A stretch of DNA of 64,000 nt from Alphaproteobacteria bacterium (GCA_026990035.1 JALSIM010000010.1:26948-90947), one strand, 5' to 3'. Shown: positions 10,035 through 23,823, counted from the stretch's first letter. Notes: a model not told the origin generated them from the letters alone. A program made the numbers and translations.

Positions 10035-11927
10035 TCAGCCTCCGCCGCCGAGCACCGTCGCCATTGCCTGCTGGTTGATCTCGATCGGGTAGCGGGCGCG
10101 CAGCGCTCCCTCGAACTGGGCGAAGAGATCGGAGCGCCAGCCGATCCGGAGCTGCTCCTCGAGCGGCGCCAGATCCTCGGGTTCGGGCGCCGGTTCGACC
10201 GCGGTGACCCGCAGCAGGACGACACCGGCGGGGGTTTCCACGGGCTCCGGCACGAGCTCGCCTTCACCGGCGGCGAAGATCGCCTGCACCGCGCGCGGCC
10301 CGAGGCCGAAGGCCTGTCCCGTTTCCGAGCGTTTCACGGGCCCGACCTCGCGGAGGGAAACGCCCGCATAGGCTTCCGCCAGCGTCGCCAGGCTCCTCCC
10401 GGCCCGGGCCTCTTCCAGGAGCTTTTCGGCGAGCGTCCGCGCCGCCTTCTGCTGCTGTTCCCGCCGCCAGCCTTCGCGCACCCGCTCCCGCGCCTCGGCC
10501 AGGGTCAGCGGCCGGGCGGCTTCGACCGCGTCCACACGGAACACGAAGTAGCGACCGTCGCGGGTTTCCTCGAGCAACGAGGGCTCGCCCTCCGGGGCCA
10601 GGAACAGCGCTTCGAGGATGTCGGCGGTGAGCTTCTCGGGCGCCACCGGTCGACCCTCCGGATCCCGGCCGTTCCGATCCACCGCCTCGACGGCGAGCAG
10701 CGGGATGCCGAGCTTGTCCGCCGCCTCTTCGAGCGCGACGCCGGCGGCGATCTCGTCATCGAGCGCGGCCGCGAAATCGGGCAGCTGATCGGTCGCCTTT
10801 TCGAGGGCGAGCTCCCGTTCGAGCTCCGCTCTCTTCTCCTCGAAACTCGCGACCCGTCCGGGTTCGATCTTCACCACCCGGAGAATGTGCCAGCCGAAGG
10901 GGCTTTTCACCGGATCGCCGAGCCCCCCTTCGGGAAGCGAGAAGGCGACATCGGCGAGGGCCGAGGGAAGACCCGCGCGGTCCACCGGACCGAGGGTGGA
11001 GAGCCGGGCGCCCCTGGCGGCCAGGGCTTCGGCGACCTCCTCGAGGCTCCTTCCCTGGGCGAGCAGGATACGGGCTTCCTCGGCCGTCGCCTCGTCGGGC
11101 AGCAGGAGCTGGGCGATCTCGCGCCGTTCGGGCGTGGCGTAAAGGCTCTTGCGGGTTTCGTAGAGCTGCCGGATTTCCTCCTCCGGCACCGCGATCTCCC
11201 CGACCAGATCCTCGGCCCCGAGAATGGCGATCACCGCCCGGCGGTATTCGGGACGCTGGAAGGATTCCGCGTTCTCCCGGAGCCAGGCTTCGAGGGTGGC
11301 CTCGTCCGGTTCGGCCACCGACATCGCCGCCGCCTCGACGACCAGGGCTTCGGCCTTCCGCTCCTCGTTGCGGTAGTCGTGGAGGAACCGGGCGAGGAAG
11401 CGCGACGGGCGAACCGGCTCGGAAAAGGCCCGCAGGAGCCGGTTGCGGGCGAGCTCGGCGCGGATCTCCTCGACGAAGGCCTTCTCCGTGACTCCCACCG
11501 AGCGCAGGAACAGTTCCAACCGCCCCCGGTCGAAATTGCCGGCGGCATCGGTGAAGGCGGGATCGCCGCGGATCGCCTCCGCCACTTCCTCGTCGCTCAC
11601 GCCGATGCCGAGTTCGGCCACGTAGGCGTCCACGAGCCGCCGGGCGATCAACCGCTGAAGGGCTTCGTTGAGGGCGGTGGCGGCGAGCGGGTTGCCGCGG
11701 TCGATCCCGATCCCGAACTGCTCGCCGAGCTGCCGGAGCTGGGCCTCGAACTCGCGATCGAGTTCGACCACGGTGATCTCGCGTCCGTCGACGGTGGCGG
11801 CGACGTTGCCGCCGCGCGGGCCGAGGAAGATGTCGCCGATTCCCCAGACCGCGAAGCTGAGGATCAGCAAACCGAGAAAGGCCTTGACGACCCAGGACGA
11901 GGCCCTACTGCGCAACGCGTCCAGCAT
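10035..11927 (-). CDS. ppiD: PpiD-like membrane-anchored peptidyl-prolyl isomerase
   Basis: A 630-residue SurA/PpiD-type chaperone. A single N-terminal membrane anchor (about 14-33, VVKAFLGLLILSFAVWGIGD) places the rest in the periplasm. A SurA-like N domain (DGREITVVELDREFEAQL) is followed by one parvulin domain near 265-360 (SKSPFGWHILRV-type strand, here VKSPFGWHILRVVKIEPG) and a second, more divergent repeat. It assists folding of outer-membrane and secreted proteins. It is the first gene of a ppiD-trpE operon and divergent from tpiA. Confidence 0.9.
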   Translation of the reverse strand: MLDALRSRASSWVVKAFLGLLILSFAVWGIGDIFLGPRGGNVAATVDGREITVVELDREFEAQLRQLGEQFGIGIDRGNPLAATALNEALQRLIARRLVDAYVAELGIGVSDEEVAEAIRGDPAFTDAAGNFDRGRLELFLRSVGVTEKAFVEEIRAELARNRLLRAFSEPVRPSRFLARFLHDYRNEERKAEALVVEAAAMSVAEPDEATLEAWLRENAESFQRPEYRRAVIAILGAEDLVGEIAVPEEEIRQLYETRKSLYATPERREIAQLLLPDEATAEEARILLAQGRSLEEVAEALAARGARLSTLGPVDRAGLPSALADVAFSLPEGGLGDPVKSPFGWHILRVVKIEPGRVASFEEKRAELERELALEKATDQLPDFAAALDDEIAAGVALEEAADKLGIPLLAVEAVDRNGRDPEGRPVAPEKLTADILEALFLAPEGEPSLLEETRDGRYFVFRVDAVEAARPLTLAEARERVREGWRREQQQKAARTLAEKLLEEARAGRSLATLAEAYAGVSLREVGPVKRSETGQAFGLGPRAVQAIFAAGEGELVPEPVETPAGVVLLRVTAVEPAPEPEDLAPLEEQLRIGWRSDLFAQFEGALRARYPIEINQQAMATVLGGGG

Positions 11928-12094
11928 GTTCTCGAAACCACGGTGATGTGGGAGGATGGATCGGCCGGCGGCACCGCGGCACGATAGCGAAGCGCCGGAG
12001 CGGCGGCAAGCGCGGGCCCGCTGCCGGGCCCTCTGGAAACCGGCGGTACGGTGTGATACCTCTCGCGCGGCCCCCCCACCCGTCGGAGCGCCTG

Positions 12095-12847
12095 ATGCCG
12101 CTGGCCCGGCCGATCGTCTTCGGGAACTGGAAAATGCACGGCCTGCGGGCGGACGCGCTGGCGCTCGCCGGCGATCTCGCCCGGCGCAGCGCCCGGCTCT
12201 CCGCGACCCTCGGCGTCTTTCCGCCGGCGACGGTGCTCGCCGAGGTGGCCCGCCGCGTCGCCGATACGGCGATCCTCGTCGGCGGCCAGGACTGCCACGA
12301 CGAGCCCGAAGGACCGTACACCGGCTGCATCAGCGCGCCGATGCTGAAGGACGCCGGTGCCCGGGCGGTGATTCTCGGCCATTCCGAACGCCGCCACGGG
12401 TTCGGCGAGAGCGACGAGCTGGTCTGCCGCAAGGCCCGGGCGGCCATCGACGCGGGACTCCTCGTGGTGCTCTGCATCGGCGAGACCGAGGAGGAATGGC
12501 TCGCAGGCCGGCGGTTCGAGGTGCTGGCGCGGCAGCTCGACGGTTCGCTGCCCGCGAACGCCGGGGCCGACAGCCTGGTGATCGCCTACGAACCGGTCTG
12601 GGCGATCGGCACGGGACGCATCCCCGAGCTGGAGGACATTCGCGAAACCCATGCCTGGCTGCGCCACCAGCTTTCGCACCGGCTCGCCGACGGTGCCGGG
12701 ACGGGGCTGCTCTATGGTGGTTCGGTGAAGGCGGCGAACGCGGCCGAGATCATGGCCCAGCCCGAGGTCGACGGGGTACTTGTGGGCGGCGCCAGTCTCG
12801 ACGCCGAGGAATTCTGGCGCATCTACACGGCCGGCGGGGGCGCCTGA
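12095..12847 (+). CDS. tpiA: Triosephosphate isomerase
   Basis: A 250-residue TIM barrel that interconverts dihydroxyacetone phosphate and glyceraldehyde-3-phosphate. NWKMHG near 11 carries the catalytic Lys, ILGHSERR near 91 the catalytic His, AYEPVWAIGTG near 166 the catalytic Glu and flexible loop, and LLYGGSVKAANA near 207 the phosphate site. The frame is open upstream, but the ATG at 12095 gives the normal family N-terminus. It opens the run tpiA-secG-pyrG-kdsA-eno. Confidence 0.97.
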   Translation: MPLARPIVFGNWKMHGLRADALALAGDLARRSARLSATLGVFPPATVLAEVARRVADTAILVGGQDCHDEPEGPYTGCISAPMLKDAGARAVILGHSERRHGFGESDELVCRKARAAIDAGLLVVLCIGETEEEWLAGRRFEVLARQLDGSLPANAGADSLVIAYEPVWAIGTGRIPELEDIRETHAWLRHQLSHRLADGAGTGLLYGGSVKAANAAEIMAQPEVDGVLVGGASLDAEEFWRIYTAGGGA

Positions 12848-12883
12848 CGCGCCCCGCCGCTTTTGGTTCGAGGTGATCACGAC

Positions 12884-13213
12884 ATGGCCACAGTGGTACT
12901 CGTCATTCATCTGTTCATCGCCCTCGCCCTGGTCGGGGTGATCCTGATCCAGCGCAGCGAAGGGGGTGGGCTGGGTATCGGCGGTGGGACCTTCGGCGGG
13001 CTGACCAGCGGCCGCGGCGCGGCGAACCTCCTGACCCGCACCACCGCGATCCTCGCCGCGAGCTTCATCGGCACCAGCCTGATCCTCGCCATCCTCGCCG
13101 GAAACGCCACCCGCGCACCGATCGTGCTCGACCGGCCGGCGACCACCACCGCTCCGGTGACGCCGCCGCAGCAGGACACACCGGGCACGCCCAGCGCTCC
13201 GGTCGCCCAGTGA
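12884..13213 (+). CDS. secG: Preprotein translocase subunit SecG
   Basis: A 109-residue inner-membrane protein of the SecYEG channel. Two hydrophobic helices (about 3-23 and 52-74) flank the conserved cytoplasmic loop QRSEGGGLGIGGG. The C-terminal 30 residues are a Pro/Thr/Ala-rich tail, common in alphaproteobacterial SecG. The ATG at 12884 fits the family start better than the earlier GTG. Confidence 0.93.
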   Translation: MATVVLVIHLFIALALVGVILIQRSEGGGLGIGGGTFGGLTSGRGAANLLTRTTAILAASFIGTSLILAILAGNATRAPIVLDRPATTTAPVTPPQQDTPGTPSAPVAQ

Positions 13214-13293
13214 GCCTTCCGGCGATCGGCGGAAAGGCGCGGCACCGCGGCGCCTTGGCCTCGACGTCGCGCCCGTGTAGACAATAGCGATTG

Positions 13294-14921
<1,628 letters not shown>

Positions 14922-14922
<1 letters not shown>

Positions 14923-15779
14923 TGGCCGAAACGCGACCGGAACGCCTGGTACGCGTCGGTGATGTCGAGATCGGCAACCGGGGACCGCTGGTGCTGATCG
15001 CCGGCCCCTGCGCCATCGAGAGCCGCGATCACGCCCTGTTCATGGCCGAGGAGCTCGTCGAGCTCGCCGGCGAGCTCGGCATGCCCTTCATCTTCAAGAG
15101 CTCCTTCGACAAGGCCAACCGCACGAGCCTCGACAGTCCGCGCGGTGTCGGTCTCGAGGAGGGGGTGCGGATCCTCGCCGAAGTGCGGGAGCGCTGCGGC
15201 TGTCCGGTGCTCACCGATGTCCACGAGAGCTGGCAGTGCGCGCCGGTGGCGGAAGCGGTCGACGTCCTGCAGATCCCGGCCTTTCTCTGCCGCCAGACCG
15301 ATCTCCTGGCGGCCGCGGCAGGTACCGGCCGCGCCATCAACGTCAAGAAGGGGCAGTTCCTCGCCCCCTGGGACATGCACAATGTGGTGGCCAAGCTCGA
15401 AGGCTTCGGTGCCGAGCGGATCCTCGTCTGCGAGCGGGGCACGAGCTTCGGCTACAACACGCTGGTCTCCGACATGCGGGCGCTGCCGGAGCTCGCCCGC
15501 GGCGGCTGGCCGGTAGTCTTCGACGCCACCCATTCGGTGCAGCAGCCGGGCGGGCTCGGCGGCCGCAGCGGCGGCCAGCGGGCCTTCGTGCCGGTGCTGG
15601 CGCGGGCGGCGGTGGCCCTCGGCGTCGCCGCCGTCTTCATCGAGACCCACGACCGGCCCGAGGAGGCACCGAGCGACGGTCCCAACATGGTCCCCCTCGC
15701 GGCGCTGCGCGAGGTGCTCGAGGATCTCCGGGCCTTCGACGCGCTGGCCAAGGCGCGCCCGCTGCCGCGACTGGACTGA
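14922..15779 (+). CDS. kdsA: 3-deoxy-8-phosphooctulonate synthase
   Basis: A 285-residue KDO-8-phosphate synthase that condenses phosphoenolpyruvate with arabinose-5-phosphate for lipopolysaccharide core, so the host has a KDO-containing outer membrane. [58 protein letters not shown] and [12 protein letters not shown] are visible. The Cys in AGPC is shared by metal-dependent and independent classes, so the class is not decided here. It is coupled to pyrG by TGATG. Confidence 0.96.
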
Positions 15780-17108
<1,329 letters not shown>

Positions 17109-17112
17109 CTCG

Positions 17113-17475
17113 GTGACCCGGGCGGACCGGATCGCCGATCTCGGCCATCGCCTGCGGCGGCTCGTCCGGACCGGCTGGCTCCTGGTGCCGCTCACCCTGC
17201 TGCTCGCCTACTTCGCCTATCACGCGGTGCACGGGCAGCGTGGTCTGATCGCCTGGATGGATCTGCGGCGGGAAGTGGCGCAGGCCCAGCGCGAGCTCGA
17301 GACGCTCGAGGCGGAGCGGGAGCGGCTCGCCCGGCGCGTCGAGGCGCTGCGTCCCGGCCAGACGGATGCCGATCTTCTGGAAAGCGAGTTGCGACGGCTC
17401 GGCTATCTGCGTCCGGAGGAGGTGATCGTGCTGGTGGAACCCGAGGCGGAAGCGGAATCGCCGGAGGCCCGCTGA
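17113..17475 (+). CDS. ftsB: FtsB/DivIC family septum formation initiator
   Basis: A 120-residue bitopic division protein with a GTG start 4 bases after eno. One transmembrane segment (about 22-40, LLVPLTLLLAYFAYHAVHG) is followed by a coiled coil (about 52-85) rich in Glu/Arg/Leu, then the GYLRPEEVIV strand typical of FtsB in the FtsQLB complex. The eno-ftsB-pdhA order is common in alphaproteobacteria. Confidence 0.88.
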   Translation: MTRADRIADLGHRLRRLVRTGWLLVPLTLLLAYFAYHAVHGQRGLIAWMDLRREVAQAQRELETLEAERERLARRVEALRPGQTDADLLESELRRLGYLRPEEVIVLVEPEAEAESPEAR

Positions 17476-17620
17476 GCGGCCCCGTCCGATCCTGCATGGC
17501 GCTCATGCGCGCTGGTGGGTATCGGAGGGAGAACCGCTGCGCTAGAAGACCGCCGGCACCCGCCCGCGGTGGGCGCCGCCCGATGGCAGATCCGTCAACT
17601 CGATCGGGAGAGGCAACGCC

Positions 17621-18676
17621 ATGTGCGCTGCACCACGCGGGGGCAAGAGCCCCAAGAGCCCCAAGAGCGGCAAGGGGACCGCATCACGACGTTCCAGCGG
17701 CAAGGCGGCGCGGGAGCTGCCGCCGCGCGACAAGCTTCTCGCCTTCTACCGCGACATGCTGCTGATCCGCCGCTTCGAGGAGAAGGCGGGCCAGCTCTAC
17801 GGCATGGGGCTGATCGGCGGCTTCTGCCACCTCTACATCGGCCAGGAAGCGGTCTGTACCGGCATCCAGCACGCCCTGACCGATCGCGACACGGTGATCA
17901 CCAGCTACCGCGATCACGGGCACATGCTGGTCTGCGGCATGGATCCGCGCCGGGTGATGGCCGAGCTCACCGGCCGCGCGACCGGCTATTCCAAGGGCAA
18001 GGGCGGCTCCATGCACATGTTCGCCAAGGACCGGAACTTCTACGGCGGCCACGGCATCGTCGGCGCCCAGGTGCCGCTCGGCACCGGCCTCGCCTTCGCC
18101 CACAAGTACCGTGGCGACGGGGGCATCTGCGCCACCTATTTCGGCGAAGGGGCGGCCAACCAGGGGCAGGTTTACGAATCCTTCAACATGGCGGCGCTCT
18201 GGAAACTGCCGGTGCTCTACGTGATCGAGAACAACCGCTACGCCATGGGCACGCCGCTGGCCCGGGCCACCGCCAGCACCGAACTGGCCCAGCGCGGCCG
18301 GGCCTTCGCCATTCCCGGCGCGCAGGTGGACGGGATGGACGTGGTCGCCGTCTACCACAAGGCGCAGGAGGTCGCCGACTACGTCCGCCGCGGCGAGGGG
18401 CCCTTCATTCTGGAGGCCCAGACCTATCGCTACCGGGGCCATTCGATGTCCGATCCGGCCAAGTACCGGACCCGGGAGGAAGTCCGGGAGATCCGCGAGC
18501 GGCACGACCCCATCGACCAGCTCAAGCGGCTCCTGCTCGACCGCGAGCTGGCCACCGAGGAGGAGCTCAAGACGATCGATCGGGAGATCCGGACCATCGT
18601 CAACGATGCGGCCCGGTTCGCCCAGGACAGCCCGGAGCCGGATCCGAGCGAACTCTGGTCCGACGTACTGGTCTGA
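17621..18676 (+). CDS. pdhA: Pyruvate dehydrogenase E1 component, alpha subunit
   Basis: A 351-residue thiamine-diphosphate enzyme subunit that decarboxylates pyruvate in the alpha2beta2 E1. The RRFEEKAGQLYGMGLIGGFCHLYIGQEA stretch, the TPP motif GDGGICATYFGEGAANQG and YRYRGHSMSDPAKYR with the phosphorylation-loop region are all present. The first 35 residues are a Lys/Ser/Pro-rich tail with a short SPKSPK repeat (17651-17668), unlike the compact core. Together with pdhB, pdhC and lpdA it encodes the full complex. Confidence 0.96.
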   Translation: MCAAPRGGKSPKSPKSGKGTASRRSSGKAARELPPRDKLLAFYRDMLLIRRFEEKAGQLYGMGLIGGFCHLYIGQEAVCTGIQHALTDRDTVITSYRDHGHMLVCGMDPRRVMAELTGRATGYSKGKGGSMHMFAKDRNFYGGHGIVGAQVPLGTGLAFAHKYRGDGGICATYFGEGAANQGQVYESFNMAALWKLPVLYVIENNRYAMGTPLARATASTELAQRGRAFAIPGAQVDGMDVVAVYHKAQEVADYVRRGEGPFILEAQTYRYRGHSMSDPAKYRTREEVREIRERHDPIDQLKRLLLDRELATEEELKTIDREIRTIVNDAARFAQDSPEPDPSELWSDVLV

Positions 18677-18692
18677 GCCGGTGAGCGCGGAC

Positions 18693-18717
18693 GGCCCGCC
18701 GCACCGCGGCGCGGGCC
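18693..18717 (+). other. Stem-loop between pdhA and pdhB
   Basis: GGCCCGC at 18693-18699 pairs perfectly with GCGGGCC at 18711-18717 around an 11-base loop. No T-run follows, so it is more likely an mRNA-processing or stability hairpin than a terminator. Confidence 0.35.
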
Positions 18718-18739
18718 TTCCGGCCGGGAGGGAGACCCG

Positions 18740-20119
18740 ATGCCCGTAGAGATCCTGATGCCCGCCCTTTCGCCGACGATGACCGAGGGAAATCTGTCCC
18801 GTTGGCTGAAGCGCGAGGGGGAAAAGGTGTCGCCCGGGGAGGTGATCGCCGAGATCGAGACGGACAAGGCGACCATGGAGGTGGAGGCGACGGAGGAGGG
18901 TGTTCTGGCGCGGATTCTGGTGCCGGAGGGTACCGAGGCCGTGCCGGTGAACACCCCCATCGCCCTGCTGCTGGAGGATGGAGAGGAGATGTCGGCTCTG
19001 GAAAGCATGCAGGCGACGGCGACCGCCGCGGCCGTCGACGCCGCCCCCGCCGCCGAAGTCGGACCGGTATCGGCCGCCGGGCCGGGGACGGCGCCGGCGA
19101 GCGTCACCGAACCCGAGATCCCGCCGGGCACCGAGACGGTCCGGCTGACGGTGCGGGAGGCGCTCCGCGATGCCATGGCCGAGGAGATGCGGCGCGATCC
19201 CGACGTCTTCCTGATGGGCGAGGAGGTCGGGCACTACCAGGGTGCTTACAAGGTGAGCCAGGGGCTGCTCGACGAGTTCGGGGAGCGGCGGGTGATCGAC
19301 ACCCCGATCACCGAGGCGGGCTTCACCGGGCTCGCCGTCGGCGCCGCCTTCGCCGGTCTGCGGCCGATCGTCGAGTTCATGACCTGGAACTTCGCCATGC
19401 AGGCGATCGACCATCTGATCAATTCGGCGGCCAAGACCCTCTACATGTCGGGCGGCCAGGTGAACTGTCCGATCGTGTTCCGGGGGCCCAACGGTGCGGC
19501 GGCGCGGGTGGCCGCCCAGCACAGCCAGGAATTCGCCTCCTGGTACGCCCATTGTCCGGGGCTCAAGGTGGTGGCGCCGTACAGCGCCGCCGACGCCAAG
19601 GGGCTGCTGAAGGCCGCGATCCGTGATCCCAACCCGGTGATCTTTCTCGAAAACGAGATCCTCTACGGCCATGGTTTCGAGGTTCCCCTGCTCGAGGATT
19701 TCGTCCTGCCGATCGGTCGGGCACGGATCTGGCGCCGGGGTGCGCATGTCACCATCACCGCCTTTTCGCGGATGGTGGAGGTGGCCCTGCAGGCGGCGGA
19801 GGTGCTGGCCGGAGAGGGGATCGAGGCGGAGGTCGTCGATCTCCGCACCCTCCGGCCTCTCGATCGCGCCACCATCCTCGAATCGGTGAAGAAGACCAAC
19901 CGTCTGGTTTCGGTCGAGGAAGGCTGGCCGCAGTGCGGCATCGGTGCCGAGATCGCCGCGATGGTGATGGAGGAGGCTTTCGACTGGCTCGACGCGCCGG
20001 TGCTGCGCGTCACCGGTGCCGATGTGCCGATGCCCTATGCCGCCAATCTCGAGGCCCTGGCGCTGCCGCGCGTCGAGGAGGTGGTCGCCGCCGTCAAGCA
20101 GGTCTGTTACCGAAGCTGA
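18740..20119 (+). CDS. pdhB: Pyruvate dehydrogenase E1 component, beta subunit with N-terminal lipoyl domain
   Basis: A 459-residue E1 beta. Residues 1-80 are a lipoyl domain with the lipoylated Lys in [13 protein letters not shown] (about 43), then an Ala/Pro linker (about 95-130), then the transketolase-like core ([39 protein letters not shown] start region; [37 protein letters not shown]). Extra lipoyl domains on E1 beta are known in alphaproteobacteria. The lipoyl part is a close paralogue of the one starting pdhC, even at DNA level. Confidence 0.96.
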   Translation: MPVEILMPALSPTMTEGNLSRWLKREGEKVSPGEVIAEIETDKATMEVEATEEGVLARILVPEGTEAVPVNTPIALLLEDGEEMSALESMQATATAAAVDAAPAAEVGPVSAAGPGTAPASVTEPEIPPGTETVRLTVREALRDAMAEEMRRDPDVFLMGEEVGHYQGAYKVSQGLLDEFGERRVIDTPITEAGFTGLAVGAAFAGLRPIVEFMTWNFAMQAIDHLINSAAKTLYMSGGQVNCPIVFRGPNGAAARVAAQHSQEFASWYAHCPGLKVVAPYSAADAKGLLKAAIRDPNPVIFLENEILYGHGFEVPLLEDFVLPIGRARIWRRGAHVTITAFSRMVEVALQAAEVLAGEGIEAEVVDLRTLRPLDRATILESVKKTNRLVSVEEGWPQCGIGAEIAAMVMEEAFDWLDAPVLRVTGADVPMPYAANLEALALPRVEEVVAAVKQVCYRS

Positions 20120-20144
20120 GCCGAGGCCGTCCGGAGAAGCCCCC

Positions 20145-21422
20145 ATGCCGATCACCATCACCATGCCCGCGCTTTCGCCGACGATGACGGAGGGCAATCT
20201 TTCGCGTTGGCTGAAGAAGGAGGGGGAGAAGGTGGCGCCCGGCGATGTGATCGCCGAGATCGAGACGGACAAGGCGACGATGGAAGTGGAGGCGACGGAC
20301 GAGGGGATATTGGCGAAGATCCTGGTCCCCGAGGGCAGCGAGGGAGTGGCGGTGAACACCCCGATCGCGGTGCTCCTGGAGGAGGGCGAGGATGCGTCGG
20401 CCCTGGAGGCGGTGACGGCGGCTCCCGCACCGGCTTCTGCCCCTTCCCCGGCGGCCGAGACCCCGGCAGCGCCGGAACGGGCTCCCGGGACGGCGGCTCC
20501 GTCGCCGGCACCGACAGCGACCTCCACACCGGCCGCCCCGGCCGCCGAAGGCGAGCGGATCTTCGCCAGCCCGCTGGCCCGGCGGATGGCCGCCCAGGCC
20601 GGTATCGATCTTCGGGGCGTTCCCGGCAGCGGCCCCCACGGGCGCATCGTCAAGGCCGACATCGAGCGGATCCTCGCCGGCGCCGAAGCCGCCGTGTCGA
20701 CGGCCGAGAAGGCGCCGCCGGCACCACCGGCGGAAGCGGCCTGGGAGGAGATCCCGCTTTCCACCATGCGCAAGGTGATCGCCAGGCGCCTCACCGAAGC
20801 CAAGCGGGACATCCCGCATTTCTACCTGACCATCGACTGCGCGCTCGACGCCCTGCTCGACATGCGCAAGCGGCTCAACGAGCGACCGGGAGCCGAGTAC
20901 AAGCTTTCCGTCAACGATTTCGTCATCAAGGCGGCGGCGCTGGCGATCCGCGAGGTGCCCGACGTCAACGCCTCCTGGGGCGGTGACAAGCTCTATCGCT
21001 ACCGGGACATCGACATCTCGGTGGCGGTGGCGGTTCCGGGCGGGCTGATCACCCCCATCGTCCGCAAGGCCGATCAGAAGGGGCTGGCGACGATTTCCGC
21101 CGAGATGAAGGACATGGCGGCCCGTGCCCGCGAGGGGAAGCTCCTGCCCGAGGAATACCAGGGCGGCGGTTTCTCGATCTCCAATCTCGGCATGTACGGG
21201 ATCCGGGAATTCGCCGCCGTCATCAATCCGCCGCAGGCCTGCATCCTCGCGGTGGGGGCCGGCGAGAAGCGGCCGGTGGTCCGCGACGGCGCACTCGCGG
21301 TGGCGACCATGATGACCGTTACCCTGTCGGTCGATCACCGGGTGGTCGACGGCGCCCTCGGTGCCCGCTTCCTGCAGGCCTTCAAGACACTCGTCGAGGA
21401 CCCGCTGGCCTTGCTGCTGTGA
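20145..21422 (+). CDS. pdhC: Dihydrolipoamide acetyltransferase (E2) of pyruvate dehydrogenase
   Basis: A 425-residue E2 core enzyme. Domains in order: lipoyl (1-78, [13 protein letters not shown]), Ala/Pro linker (about 85-135), peripheral-subunit-binding domain (about 140-175, [16 protein letters not shown]), second linker, and acyltransferase domain (about 200-425) ending with the catalytic [17 protein letters not shown]. The frame is open upstream; the ATG at 20145 gives the lipoyl domain its usual start. Confidence 0.97.
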   Translation: MPITITMPALSPTMTEGNLSRWLKKEGEKVAPGDVIAEIETDKATMEVEATDEGILAKILVPEGSEGVAVNTPIAVLLEEGEDASALEAVTAAPAPASAPSPAAETPAAPERAPGTAAPSPAPTATSTPAAPAAEGERIFASPLARRMAAQAGIDLRGVPGSGPHGRIVKADIERILAGAEAAVSTAEKAPPAPPAEAAWEEIPLSTMRKVIARRLTEAKRDIPHFYLTIDCALDALLDMRKRLNERPGAEYKLSVNDFVIKAAALAIREVPDVNASWGGDKLYRYRDIDISVAVAVPGGLITPIVRKADQKGLATISAEMKDMAARAREGKLLPEEYQGGGFSISNLGMYGIREFAAVINPPQACILAVGAGEKRPVVRDGALAVATMMTVTLSVDHRVVDGALGARFLQAFKTLVEDPLALLL

Positions 21423-21463
21423 ACCCCGGCCGCACGGCGACGAACGGGAAAAAGGAGAACGAC

Positions 21464-22861
21464 ATGGCCCGGCACCGGTTCGACCTGATCGTCTTGGGCG
21501 GCGGCCCGGGCGGCTATGTGGCCGCCATCCGGGCGGCCCAGCTCGGCATGAAGACCGCGGTGGTCGAACGCGAGCATCTGGGCGGCATCTGCCTCAACTG
21601 GGGCTGCATTCCGACCAAGGCGCTGCTGCGCTCGGCCGAGATCTTCGACCATATCGGCCATGCCCGCGATTTCGGCATTCGCCTCGAAGCGCCGACCATC
21701 GATCTGGCGGCGATCGTCAAGCGTTCGCGCAAGGTCGCCCGCCAGCTCAACCGCGGGGTCGCCCATCTGCTGAAGAAGAACGGGGTCGGCCTGTTCGAGG
21801 GCGAGGGGCGGCTCGCCGGCAAGGGGAGCTTGGCGGTCGCCACCGAGGGCGGCGAGGAGATTCTCGAAGCGCCCCACATCATCCTCGCCACCGGTGCCCG
21901 GGCGAGGCAGCTTCCCGGCCTCGAGGCCGACGGAAAGCTGGTCTGGACCTACAAGGAGGCGATGGTGCCCGAGCGGCTGCCGGCCTCGGTGCTGGTCGTC
22001 GGCAGCGGCGCCATCGGCATGGAATTCGCGAGCTTCTACCGCTCCATGGGGGCCGAGGTGACGGTGGTCGAGGTCCTCGACCGGGTGCTGCCGGTCGAGG
22101 ACGAGGAGATCTCGGCCTTCGTCCACAAGGCCTTCGAAAAGCGTGGCATCGGCATTCGTGTCGGCACCACCGTCGAGGCGCTGGCGAGGGGCGGCGATCG
22201 GGTGACGGCGACCCTCGAGCGTGCCGGCGAGCGCATGGAGATCACCGTCGAGCGGGTGATCATGGCGGTCGGCATCGTCGGCAATGTCGAGAACATCGGT
22301 CTCGAGGGCACCGCTGTCCGGGTCGAGAAGAGCCATGTGGTGACCGATCCCTTCGGCCGTACCGACGAGCCCGGCATCTACGCCATCGGCGATCTCACCG
22401 GACCGCCCTGGCTGGCCCACAAGGCCAGCCACGAGGGGGTGGTCTGTGTCGAGAAGATCGCCGGGATGGAGGGCGTGCATCCCCTCGACGTCACCAAGAT
22501 CCCGGGCTGTACCTACTGCCATCCGCAGGTGGCCAGCGTCGGCCTCACCGAAAAGGCGGCGCGCGACGCCGGCCGGGAAGTGCGGGTCGGCCGCTTTCCC
22601 TTCATCGGCAACGGCAAGGCGATCGCCATGGGGGATCCGGAAGGCATGGTGAAGACGGTGTTCGATGCCGCCACCGGCGAGCTCCTCGGCGCCCATATGG
22701 TGGGCAGCGAGGTGACCGAGATGATCCAGGGCTACGTGATCGCGCGCCAGCTCGAGGCCACCGAGCTCGAGCTGATGCATACGGTGTTCCCGCATCCCAC
22801 CATCTCCGAGGCCATGCACGAGGCCGTGCTTGACGCCTATGGCCGGGCCATCCACATCTGA
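21464..22861 (+). CDS. lpdA: Dihydrolipoyl dehydrogenase
   Basis: A 465-residue FAD flavoprotein (E3) that reoxidises dihydrolipoyl groups with NAD+. It has the FAD motif [19 protein letters not shown], the redox disulfide in [16 protein letters not shown] (CxxxxC), the NAD motif [15 protein letters not shown], and the C-terminal His-Glu pair in [22 protein letters not shown] at 21450-21456 precedes the ATG at 21464. It is the last structural gene of the pyruvate dehydrogenase cluster. Confidence 0.97.
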   Translation: MARHRFDLIVLGGGPGGYVAAIRAAQLGMKTAVVEREHLGGICLNWGCIPTKALLRSAEIFDHIGHARDFGIRLEAPTIDLAAIVKRSRKVARQLNRGVAHLLKKNGVGLFEGEGRLAGKGSLAVATEGGEEILEAPHIILATGARARQLPGLEADGKLVWTYKEAMVPERLPASVLVVGSGAIGMEFASFYRSMGAEVTVVEVLDRVLPVEDEEISAFVHKAFEKRGIGIRVGTTVEALARGGDRVTATLERAGERMEITVERVIMAVGIVGNVENIGLEGTAVRVEKSHVVTDPFGRTDEPGIYAIGDLTGPPWLAHKASHEGVVCVEKIAGMEGVHPLDVTKIPGCTYCHPQVASVGLTEKAARDAGREVRVGRFPFIGNGKAIAMGDPEGMVKTVFDAATGELLGAHMVGSEVTEMIQGYVIARQLEATELELMHTVFPHPTISEAMHEAVLDAYGRAIHI

Positions 22862-22878
22862 GCCCGAAAGGATCGGCC

Positions 22879-23823
22879 ATGGCCAGCGTCACCGTTCTCG
22901 ATCGCAGACTGCCCCGAAAGCCGCCCTGGCTGCGGGTGCGGGCCCCCACCTCGCGGGCCTTTCACGAAACCCGCCGGCTGATGCGCGGCAAGCGGCTGCA
23001 CACGGTCTGCGAGGAGGCCGCCTGCCCGAACATCGGCGAGTGCTGGCAGCAGCGTCACGCGACCTTCATGATCCTGGGCGACACCTGCACCCGGGCCTGC
23101 GCCTTCTGCAACGTCAAGACCGGTCGGCCGAAGCCGGTCGATCCCCTGGAGCCGGTCCGTCTCGCCGAGGCGGTGGTGGAGATGGGGCTCGCCCATGTCG
23201 TCATCACCTCGGTCGATCGCGACGATCTCGAGGACGGCGGGGCCATGCAGTTCGTGCGCTGCATCGAGGAGTTGCGCCGCCGGGCGCCGGAGACCACGGT
23301 GGAGATCCTGACCCCCGACTTCCTGCGCAAGGAGGGAGCCGCCGAACGGGTGATCGACGCCCGACCGGACGTCTTCAACCACAATCTGGAGACGGTGCCC
23401 CGTCTCTATCGGACGGTGCGGCCGGGAGCGCGCTATTTCCATTCCCTGCGGCTGCTGCAGCGGGTCAAGGAACGCGATCCCGGCATCTTCACCAAATCCG
23501 GGATCATGGTCGGGCTGGGCGAGGAGCGGCGCGAGATTCACCAGGTGATGGACGATCTGCGGTCGGCCGATGTCGATTTCTTAACCATTGGCCAGTATCT
23601 TCAGCCCACCGCGCGCCACCATCGGGTGGAGCGCTTCGTCCCGCCCGAGGAGTTCGAGGCCCATGCCCGGACGGCCCGTGCCAAGGGGTTCCTGATGGTG
23701 TCCGCTTCTCCCCTGACCCGTTCCTCCTACCACGCCGGCGAAGATTTCGCCCGCCTGCGGGCCGCCCGCGAGGCCCGGCTCGCCACCGCCGCCGGGGACG
23801 GGGAGGGTACCGGGCCGCGCTGA
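22879..23823 (+). CDS. lipA: Lipoyl synthase
   Basis: A 314-residue radical SAM enzyme that inserts two sulfurs into octanoyl-lipoyl domains, supplying the cofactor of the adjacent complex. The auxiliary cluster motif [12 protein letters not shown] is near 44-55 and the radical SAM motif [10 protein letters not shown] near 71-80; the C-terminal RSSYHAGED carries the conserved RSS serine. The stop overlaps the next start as TGATG. Confidence 0.96.
   Translation: MASVTVLDRRLPRKPPWLRVRAPTSRAFHETRRLMRGKRLHTVCEEAACPNIGECWQQRHATFMILGDTCTRACAFCNVKTGRPKPVDPLEPVRLAEAVVEMGLAHVVITSVDRDDLEDGGAMQFVRCIEELRRRAPETTVEILTPDFLRKEGAAERVIDARPDVFNHNLETVPRLYRTVRPGARYFHSLRLLQRVKERDPGIFTKSGIMVGLGEERREIHQVMDDLRSADVDFLTIGQYLQPTARHHRVERFVPPEEFEAHARTARAKGFLMVSASPLTRSSYHAGEDFARLRAAREARLATAAGDGEGTGPR

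Noticed and set aside
10029..11987. A 652-codon plus-strand frame opposite ppiD
   Set aside because: ppiD on the minus strand has clear membrane and parvulin features; the opposite frame has none.
17645..17675. Tandem repeat in the pdhA N-terminus as a possible phase-variable tract
   Set aside because: Only two to three copies of a 9-base unit, in frame in a variable tail; too short to suggest slipped-strand switching.
17684..20812. A 1042-codon minus-strand frame opposite pdhA-pdhB-pdhC
   Set aside because: It has no recognisable domain and lies over three well-supported genes on the other strand.
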